64,000 nt of DNA. It comes from Ideonella sp. A 288. GTDB lineage: Bacteria; Pseudomonadota; Gammaproteobacteria; Burkholderiales; Burkholderiaceae_C. This document shows positions 28,930 through 38,239 of this stretch, piece after piece. Position 1 is the first letter of the stretch. Each line of letters begins with the position of its first letter. The stretch spans positions 17,161 through 81,160 of the forward strand of contig NZ_MWLO01000150.1 of the NCBI RefSeq assembly GCF_002198735.1, in the 5' to 3' direction. The notes below the pieces were generated by a model that had not been told where the DNA came from, ran no database searches, and saw nothing but the letters and a program-made list of their open reading frames with translations. The position numbers were made by a program, and so were the translations under genes.

Positions 28930-30075
28930 CTACAGCCCGGCGCCGGGGTTGATCAGCACCTTCGACCCGGTGGCCCGCTGGCCATAGGCCGCGATCACCT
29001 CGGCCTGCAGCGCCTCGACCAGCGACACCTGACGCGCGTAACCGCTGGCGAAGGTCGTCTTCAGGCCCGCGGCCACGCGCTGCTTCAGCGCCTGCGCCAC
29101 GTCTGGGCCCACGCGCTGCAGGAACGGGAACAGCAGCCAGCCGCCCATGCCCCAGGACATGCCGAAGTTGCGGTGGAACGTGGTCGGCCCGGTGTCGAGC
29201 CCGCCATACACATACACCTGCTTGTGCGTCGTCGATCCATAACGGCTGTACTCGGTGGCCGTGCGGTTGAGCGCCGCCTCCATGCCGCCCAGGATCTGGC
29301 CGGCCAGCGTGCCGCCGCCGGTGGCATCGAAGCCGATGGTGGCGCCGGTGTCGACCAGCGCCTGCGTCAGGTCCTCCGTGAAGCTGGGGGCGCTGGAGAC
29401 GCACACGTGCCGCGCGCCGGCCGCGCGCAGCAGGTCGGCCTGCTCGGGTTTGCGCACGATGTTGACCAGGCCGATGCCGTCTTCCAGGCAGATGCGGTTG
29501 AGCATCTGGCCCAGGTTGGACGCCGCCGCGGTGTGCACCAGCGCGCGGTGGCCTTCGCGCCGCATGGTCTCGACCATGCCCAGCGCGGTGAGCGGGTTGA
29601 CGAAGCACGAGGCGCCGTCGGCGGCCGCGGTGCCCTCGGGCAGCAGCAGGCACTGCTCGGCCTTCAGCGTGCGGAACTGCGCGTACATGCCGCCGCCCAG
29701 CGCCGCCACGGTGCGGCCCAGCAGCGCCTGCGCGGCCGGCGAACTGCCCGCCTCGACGACCACGCCGGCGCCCTCGTTGCCAGCCGGCAGCGACTGCCCC
29801 AGCCGGCCGGCCATGGCCTTCATCGCGCCGGCGGGCACGCGGGCCCGGGCCACGGTAGCTGCGCCGCTGCCTGTCACCGCCAGTGTGGCCAGGTCGGCGG
29901 CGCCGAACAGCAGGCCGATGTCGGACGGGTTGATCGGCGCGGCCTCGACCCGCAGCACCACCTCGTCGGCCGCCGGGACCGGCGCCGCGACGCGGGCCAG
30001 CGAGAGTTCGAGCACGCCGTCGGGCGTGATCAGGGTGCGCAGTTGCAGGCCGCTTCGGGGGGTGTCGTCGGTCAT
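28930..30075 (-). CDS. Zinc-type alcohol dehydrogenase-like (MDR/quinone reductase) protein
   Basis: 381 residues of the medium-chain dehydrogenase fold. The N-terminal GroES-like domain has VLRVEAAPINPSDIGLLFG and LPAGNEGAGVVVEAG. The Rossmann domain has LVHTAAASNLGQMLNR in place of the usual GxGGVG, then IGFDATGGGTLAGQIL. No Cys/His set for catalytic zinc is visible, so it belongs with zinc-independent quinone-reductase/enoyl-reductase relatives. Substrate unknown. It stands alone, divergent from the sorbosone-dehydrogenase-like gene. Confidence 0.82.
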   Translation of the reverse strand: MTDDTPRSGLQLRTLITPDGVLELSLARVAAPVPAADEVVLRVEAAPINPSDIGLLFGAADLATLAVTGSGAATVARARVPAGAMKAMAGRLGQSLPAGNEGAGVVVEAGSSPAAQALLGRTVAALGGGMYAQFRTLKAEQCLLLPEGTAAADGASCFVNPLTALGMVETMRREGHRALVHTAAASNLGQMLNRICLEDGIGLVNIVRKPEQADLLRAAGARHVCVSSAPSFTEDLTQALVDTGATIGFDATGGGTLAGQILGGMEAALNRTATEYSRYGSTTHKQVYVYGGLDTGPTTFHRNFGMSWGMGGWLLFPFLQRVGPDVAQALKQRVAAGLKTTFASGYARQVSLVEALQAEVIAAYGQRATGSKVLINPGAGL

Positions 30076-30298
30076 GGTGGGGTCCTTGAGCGTGAGCGCG
30101 GTGCAGTTGTCGGTGCCATCCATGCGCCAGCGGACGCACGGCTTTGCGACGAGCGTATCAGCCGGCGCCGACCCGAGCGCCCAAATTGGGGCTGCCAGCA
30201 GGGGCAGGGTCGGCCCCGGGGTGATCGATCGACGTCCGACCCCTATCATCGATTCGTGTGGCCTCGATGCCACGCGACCCCACAGAGGAGACAAGCCC

Positions 30299-31522
30299 AT
30301 GTTCCACCGCACCCTGCTGGCCCTGGCCACGCTGTCGCTGCTGGCCGCCTGCCAAAGCTCCCCACCCACGGCCGCCGCGGCCGCGCCCGCGCCCGCGGCC
30401 CCGGCCTGGCAGCAGGGCCGGCTGCCCGACCAGGCCGGCTCGACGCTGGCGCCCGTGGCCGGCAAGCTCACCGCCACGCCGGCCAGCGACATCCCGCTGC
30501 AGAACTTCAAGCTGCCGCCCGGCTTCAAGGCCGAGGTGTGGGCCGCCGGCATGCCCGGTGCGCGCGCCATGGCCCGCGCCGAGAACGGCAAGGTCTACAT
30601 CGGCACGCGCGGCATCGGGCGCGTCTACGAGGTCACCGACAACGGCGCCGCGCGCACCAGCCGCGTGGTGGTGGACAAGCTGGTGCAGCCCGCGGGCGTG
30701 GCCTATGCCAACGGGTCGCTGGTGGTGATGGCCATCGACAAGGTGCTGCGCTTCGACGGCATCGCCACCAACCCGGGCGTGGCGCCGGTGGACATGACGG
30801 CCGCATTCAAGCTGCCGAAGGAACAGCACCACAACTGGAAGTACATCGCCTTCGGGCCGGACGGCAAGCTGTACGTGCCCTTCGGTGCGCCGTGCAACAT
30901 CTGCGAGCCGGGTGAAGAGTACGCGCAGATCAGACGTTACAACGCCGACGGCTCGGGCATGGAGGTCATCGCCCGCGGCGTGCGCAACACGCAGGGCTTT
31001 GCCTGGCACCCCGAGAGCCGGGACCTGTGGTTCACCGACCACGGCCGCGACTGGATGGGCGACGACGGCCCGCCCGACGAGCTGAACCGCATGGTCAAGA
31101 CGGGCCTGAACTTCGGCTTCCCGTACTGCCACGCCAATGGCATCCCCGACCGCGACTTCCCGAAGGCCGGGGCCTGCGCCGACGTGACCCTGCCGGTGCA
31201 GACCATGGGCCCGCATGCGGCGGCCATGGGCGTGCACTTCTACACCGGCAGCATGTTCCCGGCCGAGTACCGCAACACGCTGTTCGTGGCGCGCAAGGGC
31301 TCGTGGAACCGCACGCAGAAGTTCGGCTACGACGTGGTCACGGTGCGCACCGACGCCACAGGCGCCAACCCGCGCATCCAGCCCTTCATGACCGGCTTCC
31401 TCGACCCCAGCAACGACAGCTTCAGCGGACGCCCGACCTACCTGCTGCAGTTGCCCGACGGCTCGCTGCTGATCAGCGACGAGCAGCTGGGCGCGATCTA
31501 CCGCATCACCTATGCGAAGTAG
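30299..31522 (+). CDS. L-sorbosone dehydrogenase-like PQQ-dependent sugar dehydrogenase, lipoprotein
   Basis: 407 residues. The N-terminus has a lipobox (LSLLAAC followed by QSS) and an Ala/Pro-rich linker. The mature part (about 60-407) is a six-bladed propeller of the GDH/sorbosone dehydrogenase type: LPPGFKAEVWA, HHNWKYIAFGPDGKLYVPFG, GVRNTQGFAWHPESRDLWFTDHGRDWMGDD and LPDGSLLISDEQLGAIYRITY. It probably oxidises an aldose or aldehyde in the periplasm and passes electrons to the diheme cytochrome encoded next, whose start overlaps its stop by 11 bp. PQQ dependence is inferred from the family. Confidence 0.85.
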   Translation: MFHRTLLALATLSLLAACQSSPPTAAAAAPAPAAPAWQQGRLPDQAGSTLAPVAGKLTATPASDIPLQNFKLPPGFKAEVWAAGMPGARAMARAENGKVYIGTRGIGRVYEVTDNGAARTSRVVVDKLVQPAGVAYANGSLVVMAIDKVLRFDGIATNPGVAPVDMTAAFKLPKEQHHNWKYIAFGPDGKLYVPFGAPCNICEPGEEYAQIRRYNADGSGMEVIARGVRNTQGFAWHPESRDLWFTDHGRDWMGDDGPPDELNRMVKTGLNFGFPYCHANGIPDRDFPKAGACADVTLPVQTMGPHAAAMGVHFYTGSMFPAEYRNTLFVARKGSWNRTQKFGYDVVTVRTDATGANPRIQPFMTGFLDPSNDSFSGRPTYLLQLPDGSLLISDEQLGAIYRITYAK

Positions 31523-32102
31523 GCGGCCGGCGGCGCTGGCCGGGCTGGCCTTCGCGCTGGCTTTGGCACTGGTCGGAACCGCCGCTCGGGCCCAGCCGCA
31601 GCCGGCGGGCATCGAGGCCTGCATCGCCTGCCACGGCCCGACGGGCAATTCACCCACGCCGGCCGTGCCGTCGATCGCCGGCCAGCCCAAGGTCTTTCTC
31701 GAGAACCAGTTGGTGCTGATCCGCGAAGGCCTGCGCGACGTGCCGTCGATGAAGGCGGTGATGGGCGGCCTGAACGACCGCGAGATCGTCGCACTCGCCG
31801 CGCACTTCTCGGCCCAGGCCGCCCTGCCCGGCCCGGGCGCGGTGCAGGCCGAGAAGTTCAAGGCCGGTGCCGACGTGGCCGCCCGCGGGCTGTGCGGCAC
31901 CTGCCACCTGCCGGGCTACGTGGGCCAAAGCCAGGTGCCACGCCTGGCCGGCCAGCACGAGGCCTACCTGGCGGCCACGATGCGCATGTACCGCGACAAG
32001 CCCGACCCCGGGCGCGACACCGCCATGTCGGCCGTGCTCCACGGCCTGAACGACACCGACCTCGAGCGCCTGGCGCATTACCTGGCCAACGTGGGGAAGT
32101 AG
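31512..32102 (+). CDS. Diheme cytochrome c
   Basis: 196 residues. A signal peptide ends near residue 27 (AARA-QP). Two class-I cytochrome domains follow, each with a heme attachment site: CIACH near residue 36 and CGTCH near 129. Downstream Met residues (PSMKAVMGGL, TAMSAVLHGL) are probable axial ligands. The 11-bp overlap with the dehydrogenase gene indicates translational coupling, so the cytochrome is most likely the electron acceptor of that enzyme. Confidence 0.9.
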   Translation: MRSRRPAALAGLAFALALALVGTAARAQPQPAGIEACIACHGPTGNSPTPAVPSIAGQPKVFLENQLVLIREGLRDVPSMKAVMGGLNDREIVALAAHFSAQAALPGPGAVQAEKFKAGADVAARGLCGTCHLPGYVGQSQVPRLAGQHEAYLAATMRMYRDKPDPGRDTAMSAVLHGLNDTDLERLAHYLANVGK

Positions 32103-32324
32103 CGGCGGCCGCAGGGACGCCAGGTGCCCGCTGCCGGGTGCACGAAGCGGGACGGCACCGGCCGGTGGCCTGTCCGCCGCCGGCCTTGCGCCAAGTCAAT
32201 TCGAGGCATCGCCAGGGATCAGCGGCTTCAAGCCCGGGCCCGTTCGGTCGATACCCGGTCGAACGGACGCCGCTTCGGCGCATCCCGACACTGCCCCACC
32301 CGACCGCACACCAGCCCTCACAAC

Positions 32325-33899
32325 ATGATGCTCGCACTGCAACGGATGGGCATGGCCCGCCGCCTGGTCCTCATCGTCGCCAGCGCGCTGGTGGGCATCC
32401 TGCTGATGGCTGCCACGGCCCTGGTCACCGAGCGCGGTCTGCTGCTGGAAGAGCGCCGCCGCGCGGTGCGCCACACGGTCGAGACGGCCCATGCCCTGGT
32501 GGCGCACCAGCACGCGCTGGCCAAGACCGGCGCCGTCGACGACGCCGAGGCGCAGAAACGCGCCAGGGCCGCGCTCGCCAGCCTGCGCTACGGTGGCGAC
32601 GAGTACTTCTTCGTCAACGACATGCAGGTGCGCATGGTGATGCACCCGATCAAGCCCGAACTCGACGGCAAGGACCTGTCACAACACCAGGACCCCGCCG
32701 GCAAGCGCCTGTTCGTCGAGTTCGTCGAAACGGTCAAGGCCCACGGCGCCGGCTTCGTGTCTTACAAGTGGCCCAAGCCGGGCCACAGCGAGCCTGTGGA
32801 CAAGCTGACCTACGTGAAGGGCTTCGCGCCCTGGGGCTGGGTCATCGGCTCGGGCGTCTACATCGACACCATCGACGCCGCCATTGCCGAACGGCTGATG
32901 CTGTTCGCGGTGGCCGCAATGGTGCTGGCCGGTCTGCTGGGCCTGCTCGGCTGGGCGGTGTCGCACAGCCTGATCACCCAACTGGGCGGCGAGCCGGCCG
33001 ATGCCGCATCCGCCGCCAGCCGCATCGCCGCGGGCGACCTGGGCGTCGACATCCGCATCGCCGCCCACGACACGAGCAGCCTGATGTTCGCGCTGCGCTC
33101 GATGCGCGACGGCCTGTCGGGCCTGGTGAAGGGCGTGCGACACGGCGCCGAATCGGTGGCCACCGCCAGCGGCGAGATCGCCCAGGGCAACCTCGACCTG
33201 AGCCAGCGCACCGAACGCCAGGCCACGGCCTTGCAGGAAACCTCGGCCTCGATGGTGCGCCTGGGCCACACCGTTTGCCACAGCGCCGACAACGCCCGCC
33301 AGGCCAACCAACTGGCGCAGGGGGCCTCCTCAGTGGCCTCGAGAGGCGGCGAAGAGGTGGCCCAGGTGGTGCAGACCATGAAGGGCATCCACGACAGCGC
33401 GAAGAAGATCGCCGACATCACCGGCGTGGTCGACGCCATCGCCTTCCAAACCAACATCCTGGCACTCAACGCCGCGGTCGAGGCCGCCCGCGCCGGCGAG
33501 CAAGGCCGAGGGTTCGCGGTGGTGGCCTCCGAGGTGCGCAGCCTGGCCGGCCGCTCGGCCACGGCCGCGCGCGAGATCAAGCAATTGATCGGCGAAAGCG
33601 TGGCGCAGGCCGACCACGGCAGTGCGCAGGTGGACCAGGCCCGCGACACCATGGCGGCGGTGGTGCAATCCATCCGCCGCGTCACCGACCTGATGCAGGA
33701 GATCAGTTCGGCCAGTGCCGAACAGAGCCAGGGCGTCACCCAGGTCGGCCAGAACGTCTCGCAGATGGACACCGCCACGCAGCAGAACGCCGCGCTGGTG
33801 GAAGAAAGCGCCGCCGCCGCCGAAAGCCTGCGATTGCAGGCCGAGCGACTGGTGCAGGCGGTGGCGGTCTTCAACCTGGCGCCGGCCGGGGCTGAGTAG
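32325..33899 (+). CDS. Methyl-accepting chemotaxis protein with sCache domain
   Basis: 524 residues. A transmembrane helix (about 12-32) and a periplasmic single-Cache_2 domain (about 35-180) with [17 protein letters not shown] and [21 protein letters not shown] precede a second helix (about 190-212) and a HAMP-like linker. The signalling domain (about 265-510) is centred on the hairpin [34 protein letters not shown]. Cache_2 receptors usually bind small carboxylates. There is no C-terminal CheR-tethering pentapeptide. A two-Met start (32325 or 32328) is possible. Confidence 0.9.
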   Translation: MMLALQRMGMARRLVLIVASALVGILLMAATALVTERGLLLEERRRAVRHTVETAHALVAHQHALAKTGAVDDAEAQKRARAALASLRYGGDEYFFVNDMQVRMVMHPIKPELDGKDLSQHQDPAGKRLFVEFVETVKAHGAGFVSYKWPKPGHSEPVDKLTYVKGFAPWGWVIGSGVYIDTIDAAIAERLMLFAVAAMVLAGLLGLLGWAVSHSLITQLGGEPADAASAASRIAAGDLGVDIRIAAHDTSSLMFALRSMRDGLSGLVKGVRHGAESVATASGEIAQGNLDLSQRTERQATALQETSASMVRLGHTVCHSADNARQANQLAQGASSVASRGGEEVAQVVQTMKGIHDSAKKIADITGVVDAIAFQTNILALNAAVEAARAGEQGRGFAVVASEVRSLAGRSATAAREIKQLIGESVAQADHGSAQVDQARDTMAAVVQSIRRVTDLMQEISSASAEQSQGVTQVGQNVSQMDTATQQNAALVEESAAAAESLRLQAERLVQAVAVFNLAPAGAE

Positions 33900-34110
33900 G
33901 CGATGCGCTGGGGCCCGTTGGCCCAGGCCGCGCGCCCGGCGCGGTACGGACCCCGTGCGGCCCCGCAGACCGGAGCAAGTGCGAAGGACGACGCAATATT
34001 GGTGCGCAACGCACTCATGTCGGGCGCTCCATGGCCGACAACCCTTTGAGCGGCTATCTCCGGCAGGGGTTCGTGCCGCATGGTCCCCGGACACTGAAGA
34101 AGATGATCAG

Positions 34111-36126
34111 ATGATGAACACCGTCAGCACGCCGGCCATGCCGCCGGACACCCGACCGCAGCACGGCCGTCACCCCACCGACAACGGATTCTTCAGCCAC
34201 CACGGCCCCTGGGCTCCTGGCGTGCGCCTGTTCCGGGCACTGCAATTCAAGACCAAGGCCGCCATCGTCTCGGCCGTGTTCCTGGTGCCCATCCTGGCGC
34301 TCTCGGCGGCGCTGTTCATGAACTCTCGCGAGGTGATCGACTTCGCCGAGAAGGAACGCACCGGCGTCGCCACATTGCGTGCGCTGATGCCGGTCTTCGA
34401 AAGCGTGCTCGAGGTCCGCAATGCCACGCGGTCCGGCCTGGGCGGTTTCGATGCCACCGACGACTACCGCAGCGCCCGCGAGAAGACCGACCGGGCGATC
34501 TCCGAGTTGACGTCGAGCGTCCGCGGCGCAGGCGATCCGCTGGCCCTGCTGCCCCTGGTCACGGCGCTGCAGTCGGCCTGGCAGGCCACGGCGAGCGCCA
34601 GGAACGGTGCAGACGACAAGGGCCGCACGGTCTTCGGCCCGGTCACCACCTCGCTGGTGGCCTTGCTGACCAAGGTCGGCGACGACTCGAACCTCGTCCT
34701 CGACCCGGACCTCGACAGCTTCTACATGGTCAATGCCATGGTGCTGGCCATGCCGGCGGCCGCCGAGGACCTCGGGCAGGTCTGGGGATGGGGCACCTAT
34801 GCGCTGGCCAAGGGGGGGCTGGACGACAAACAGGCCAAGCGACTGGCGGCCTGGAGCTCGAACGCCGAGGCGCGATTGATCGAAGCACGATCCCACTTCA
34901 ATCGCGCCGCCAAGGCCAATCCCGGGTTGGCACGTCACCTGGACCTCGCGCCGCTCGAGGCAGCAATCGCCTTCCAGAAGGCTGCCACCGCCTCGGCAGA
35001 GTCCGGAAAGGGCGAGGTGGGCAAGCTCTACGCGGACGGCAAGGCGGCCACGACGGGCCTCTTCAAGGTGTATGCCAAGGGGCTGACCGCACTCGACGAC
35101 TTGCTGACGGCTCGCGCCGGCAGGGTCAGGCGGGCAGGATTGGTCGCGATTGTGCTGGTGGCCTCCAGCATCCTGCTGGCCAGCTACCTCTTCTATGCCT
35201 TCTTCCTGGTCACCCAGGGTGGGCTCGGAGAGGTCAGGCGCCACCTCGAAGCAATGACCAGCGGCGACCTGACCACCAGCCCCAACCCCTGGGGCAAGGA
35301 CGAGGCCGCGAGCCTGATGCTGTCGCTGCGCGACATGCAGGCCTCGCTGCGAACCATCGTCGCGCGGGTGCGCGGTTCGTCGGAATCGATCGTCCACGCG
35401 AGCACGGAAATCGCCAGCGCGTCGATGGACCTGTCCTCGCGCACGGAGCAGACGGCGGCCAACCTGCAGGAGACCTCGGCGTCGATGGAGGAGATTGCCT
35501 CGACCGTCAAGCACACCGCGGACAGCGTGGGCCAGGCGGCCGCAGTGGCCACGACCAACTCCCGGTCGGCGGCGCGCGGCGGCACAGCGGTGGGCGAGGT
35601 GGTGAGCACCATGCAAGGCATCAATGCCTCGTCGAAGCAGATCGGCGACATCATCGGCACGATCGACGGCATCGCGTTCCAGACCAACATCCTGGCGCTG
35701 AATGCCGCCGTCGAAGCGGCGCGCGCCGGTGAGCAGGGACGCGGCTTTGCCGTGGTCGCCAGCGAGGTGCGAATCCTGGCCCAGCGCAGCGCGCAGGCCG
35801 CACGCGAGATCCGGGTGCTGATCACCGGCAGCGTGGCCCAGGCAGAGTCTGCCAGCCAGGTGGTGCTCGGGGCCGGTGATGCCATGCAGGAACTGGTCGG
35901 CAACGCGAACCGAATGCACGATCTGCTGTCCGAGATCTCGACCGCGTCCGCGGAACAGAGCAAGGGCGTGGCGCAGGTGGGCGCATCGGTCAGCGAACTG
36001 GACCGGATGACGCAGCAGAACGCTGCGCTGGTGGAACAGACCGCGGCGGCGGCCTCCGCACTGAAGGATCAGGCGATCGGCCTGGCCACCGAAGTGGCGC
36101 GCTTCAGGCTGCCCGCCCACGCCTGA
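34111..36126 (+). CDS. Methyl-accepting chemotaxis protein with long periplasmic helical domain
   Basis: 671 residues. A 45-residue cytoplasmic N-tail is followed by a first helix (about 48-70), a periplasmic helical domain of about 265 residues (no Cache signature seen; nitrate/4HB-like in look), a second helix (about 350-370), a HAMP domain, and a signalling domain with [34 protein letters not shown]. The ligand is unknown. It follows the first receptor by 211 bp and may be transcribed separately. Compared with neighbours, the sensor part uses more non-G/C third positions. Confidence 0.88.
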   Translation: MMNTVSTPAMPPDTRPQHGRHPTDNGFFSHHGPWAPGVRLFRALQFKTKAAIVSAVFLVPILALSAALFMNSREVIDFAEKERTGVATLRALMPVFESVLEVRNATRSGLGGFDATDDYRSAREKTDRAISELTSSVRGAGDPLALLPLVTALQSAWQATASARNGADDKGRTVFGPVTTSLVALLTKVGDDSNLVLDPDLDSFYMVNAMVLAMPAAAEDLGQVWGWGTYALAKGGLDDKQAKRLAAWSSNAEARLIEARSHFNRAAKANPGLARHLDLAPLEAAIAFQKAATASAESGKGEVGKLYADGKAATTGLFKVYAKGLTALDDLLTARAGRVRRAGLVAIVLVASSILLASYLFYAFFLVTQGGLGEVRRHLEAMTSGDLTTSPNPWGKDEAASLMLSLRDMQASLRTIVARVRGSSESIVHASTEIASASMDLSSRTEQTAANLQETSASMEEIASTVKHTADSVGQAAAVATTNSRSAARGGTAVGEVVSTMQGINASSKQIGDIIGTIDGIAFQTNILALNAAVEAARAGEQGRGFAVVASEVRILAQRSAQAAREIRVLITGSVAQAESASQVVLGAGDAMQELVGNANRMHDLLSEISTASAEQSKGVAQVGASVSELDRMTQQNAALVEQTAAAASALKDQAIGLATEVARFRLPAHA

Positions 36127-36295
36127 TCCCGGACGGCGCACACCCGTGTGCCGACCCTGCGGTGCCACTCGCCTGTCCCGCCAGGCGGTCGGTCCGCTGC
36201 GGCCGACCTCGGGGTGCTCCCAGGTCGATGGGGTGTCGCCAGCGTCCCTGCTTCCCGCAGCGGGTCGGACGCCAAGAGAGAGCGTCCTTGGGGCT

Positions 36296-37243
36296 CTAGA
36301 AGTTGACCTTGTCGCCGCCCTTGAGCTGCAGCATCTCGCGCGCTTCGTCGGAGCTGGCCACCTCCAGGCCCAGGCCCTCGATGACCTGACGGATGGCACG
36401 CACCTGTTGCGCGTTGCTCTCGGCCAGCTGGCCGGGGCCGATCCACAGCGAATCTTCCAGGCCCACGCGCACGTTGCCACCCAGCGCCAGCGACTGCGTG
36501 GCGATGGGCAGCTGGTTGCGGCCGGCGCCGAGCACGCTCCAGAAGTAGTCGTCGCCGAACAGGCGGTCGGCCGTGCGCTTCATGTGCGCCACGTCTTCGG
36601 GGTGCGGGCCGATGCCGCCCAGGATGCCGAACACCGACTGGATGAAGAACGGTGCCTTGACCAGCCCGCGGTCGGCGAAGTGCCGCAGCGTGTAGAGGTG
36701 GCCGATGTCGTAACACTCGATCTCGAAGCGGGTGTGGTTGGCCGCGCAGGTGGTCAGGATGTTGGCGATGTCGGCGAAGGTGTTCTTGAAGATGCGGTCG
36801 TGCGAGCCTTCGAGGTAGGGCCGCTCCCAGTCGAACTTGAAATCGTCGAAGCGCCCCAGCATCGGGTACAGGCCGAAGTTCATCGAGCCCATGTTCAGCG
36901 AGGCCACCTCGGGCTTGAAGTGCGCACAGGGCTGCAGCCGCTCTTCCACGCCCATGGTCGGCGCGCCGCCGGTGGTGATGTTGATCACCGCGTCGCAGGC
37001 TTGGCGGATGCGCGTCAGGAAGGGCGCGAAGGCCTCGGGCCGCTGGTCGGGCTTGCCATTGACCGGGTCTCGTGCGTGCAGGTGCACCAGCGCGGCGCCG
37101 GCGGCGTGCGCGCCGAGCGCGGCCTCGGCGATCTCGTCGGCCGTGATCGGCAGGTGCGGCGACATGCTCGGCGTGTGGATGGCGCCGGTGACCGCGCAGG
37201 TGATCATCACCTTGCGGCGCTTGGGTTTGGACGGGGTGGACAT
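36296..37243 (-). CDS. BKACE-family beta-keto acid cleavage enzyme
   Basis: 315 residues of the 3-keto-5-aminohexanoate cleavage (Kce/DUF849) family: zinc TIM-barrel enzymes that condense a beta-keto acid with acetyl-CoA and split it into acetoacetate and a new CoA ester. Visible motifs are MITCAVTGAIHTPSMSPHLP, the metal-binding HLHARDP and the Glu of FEIECYDIG. The neighbouring dehydrogenase resembles L-carnitine dehydrogenase, and in carnitine degraders a BKACE enzyme cleaves 3-dehydrocarnitine, so that substrate is the best guess. The start follows AAGGAGAGC. Confidence 0.88.
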   Translation of the reverse strand: MSTPSKPKRRKVMITCAVTGAIHTPSMSPHLPITADEIAEAALGAHAAGAALVHLHARDPVNGKPDQRPEAFAPFLTRIRQACDAVINITTGGAPTMGVEERLQPCAHFKPEVASLNMGSMNFGLYPMLGRFDDFKFDWERPYLEGSHDRIFKNTFADIANILTTCAANHTRFEIECYDIGHLYTLRHFADRGLVKAPFFIQSVFGILGGIGPHPEDVAHMKRTADRLFGDDYFWSVLGAGRNQLPIATQSLALGGNVRVGLEDSLWIGPGQLAESNAQQVRAIRQVIEGLGLEVASSDEAREMLQLKGGDKVNF

Positions 37244-37260
37244 GCGGTGCTCTCCTTCGG

Positions 37261-38214
37261 TCAGGAATCCTGCCAGGGCTTGCGCCCTCGCTTGTGAGCG
37301 GCCAGCGCCGCCAATCGGTCGTTGCGCCACAGGCTCTTGCGGGCCACGTCGGCCGGCTCGGGCGCCGGGCCCCAGGCGTCGGCGGCCTTCTGCCACTGGT
37401 CGTCGTCCCACACCCGGGCCGTGGGCAGGTCGGCCATGTAGCGCCGGAACCAGGGCGTGTAGCGCTGGCAGTAGTCGGCGATGCCGCCGGGCGCATTGAG
37501 CTCGATGGTCTCGAACGGGCCCATGAAGGCCCAGCGCAGGCCCAGGCCGTCGGCGATGGTGTGGTCCAGGTCCTTCGGGCTGACCACGCCCTCCTGAACC
37601 AGGCGGAAGGCTTCGGTGAGCAACGCCACCTGCAGGCGGTTGAGCACGAAGCCGTCGATCTCTCGCTTCACGTCGATGGGCACCTGTCCCACCGCGCGCA
37701 TCACCGCATCGGCGCGGGCCTTGGTGTCGGCGCTGGTCCAGGGCGCGCCGCACAGTTCGACCACCGGCACCAGGTGCGGCGGGTTCACCGGGTGGGCGAC
37801 GATGCAGCGGTCTCGGCCCGCCAGGTCGGCCGTGAACTGCGAGGCCACGATGGCCGACGTGGATGACGCCAGCACGCAGCCGGCCGGCGCCGCAGCGTCC
37901 AGCGCCGCGAAGGTGGCGAGCTTGACCTCCAGTGTCTCGGGGCCGCTTTCCTGCACGTAGCGGGCGCCGCGCACCGCGTCGGCCAGCGTGGCCACCACCT
38001 GCACCCGCTGCGCCGCCGCGGCGGAGTCGTCGACCAGGCCGTGCGCCTGCAGGTCGTGCAGCGACTGAGCGATCTGCGCGTGCGCTGCCGCCCGCTGCGG
38101 CTCGCTCGGGTCCCACACCTGCACGCGCCAGCCGGCGCGGGCGAAGACGTTGGCCCACGAGCGGCCGATGAGGCCGGCCCCGACGATGCCGACGATGTCT
38201 GCTTGCTGATCCAT
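37261..38214 (-). CDS. 3-hydroxyacyl-CoA dehydrogenase-like, probable L-carnitine dehydrogenase
   Basis: 317 residues. NAD domain: VGIVGAGLIGRSWANVFARAGW. The substrate domain contains STSAIVASQF, HPVNPPHLVPVVELC and DGFVLNRLQVALLTEAFRL, as in lambda-crystallin-like and L-carnitine 3-dehydrogenases. It lacks the fused thioesterase found in some carnitine dehydrogenases. The product would be the beta-keto acid used by the BKACE enzyme encoded 17 bp downstream. ATG 38214 has an AAAGG ribosome site; ATG 38235 is an alternative. It lies 25 bp after the ABC fusion gene. Confidence 0.83.
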   Translation of the reverse strand: MDQQADIVGIVGAGLIGRSWANVFARAGWRVQVWDPSEPQRAAAHAQIAQSLHDLQAHGLVDDSAAAAQRVQVVATLADAVRGARYVQESGPETLEVKLATFAALDAAAPAGCVLASSTSAIVASQFTADLAGRDRCIVAHPVNPPHLVPVVELCGAPWTSADTKARADAVMRAVGQVPIDVKREIDGFVLNRLQVALLTEAFRLVQEGVVSPKDLDHTIADGLGLRWAFMGPFETIELNAPGGIADYCQRYTPWFRRYMADLPTARVWDDDQWQKAADAWGPAPEPADVARKSLWRNDRLAALAAHKRGRKPWQDS

Positions 38215-38239
38215 GCCGATGCCTTTGTATGCCATGTGG

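Noticed and set aside
36127..36295. GCACAC/GTGTGC hairpin as a terminator after the second chemoreceptor
   Set aside because: The stem is only 6 bp and no T-run follows; too weak to annotate.
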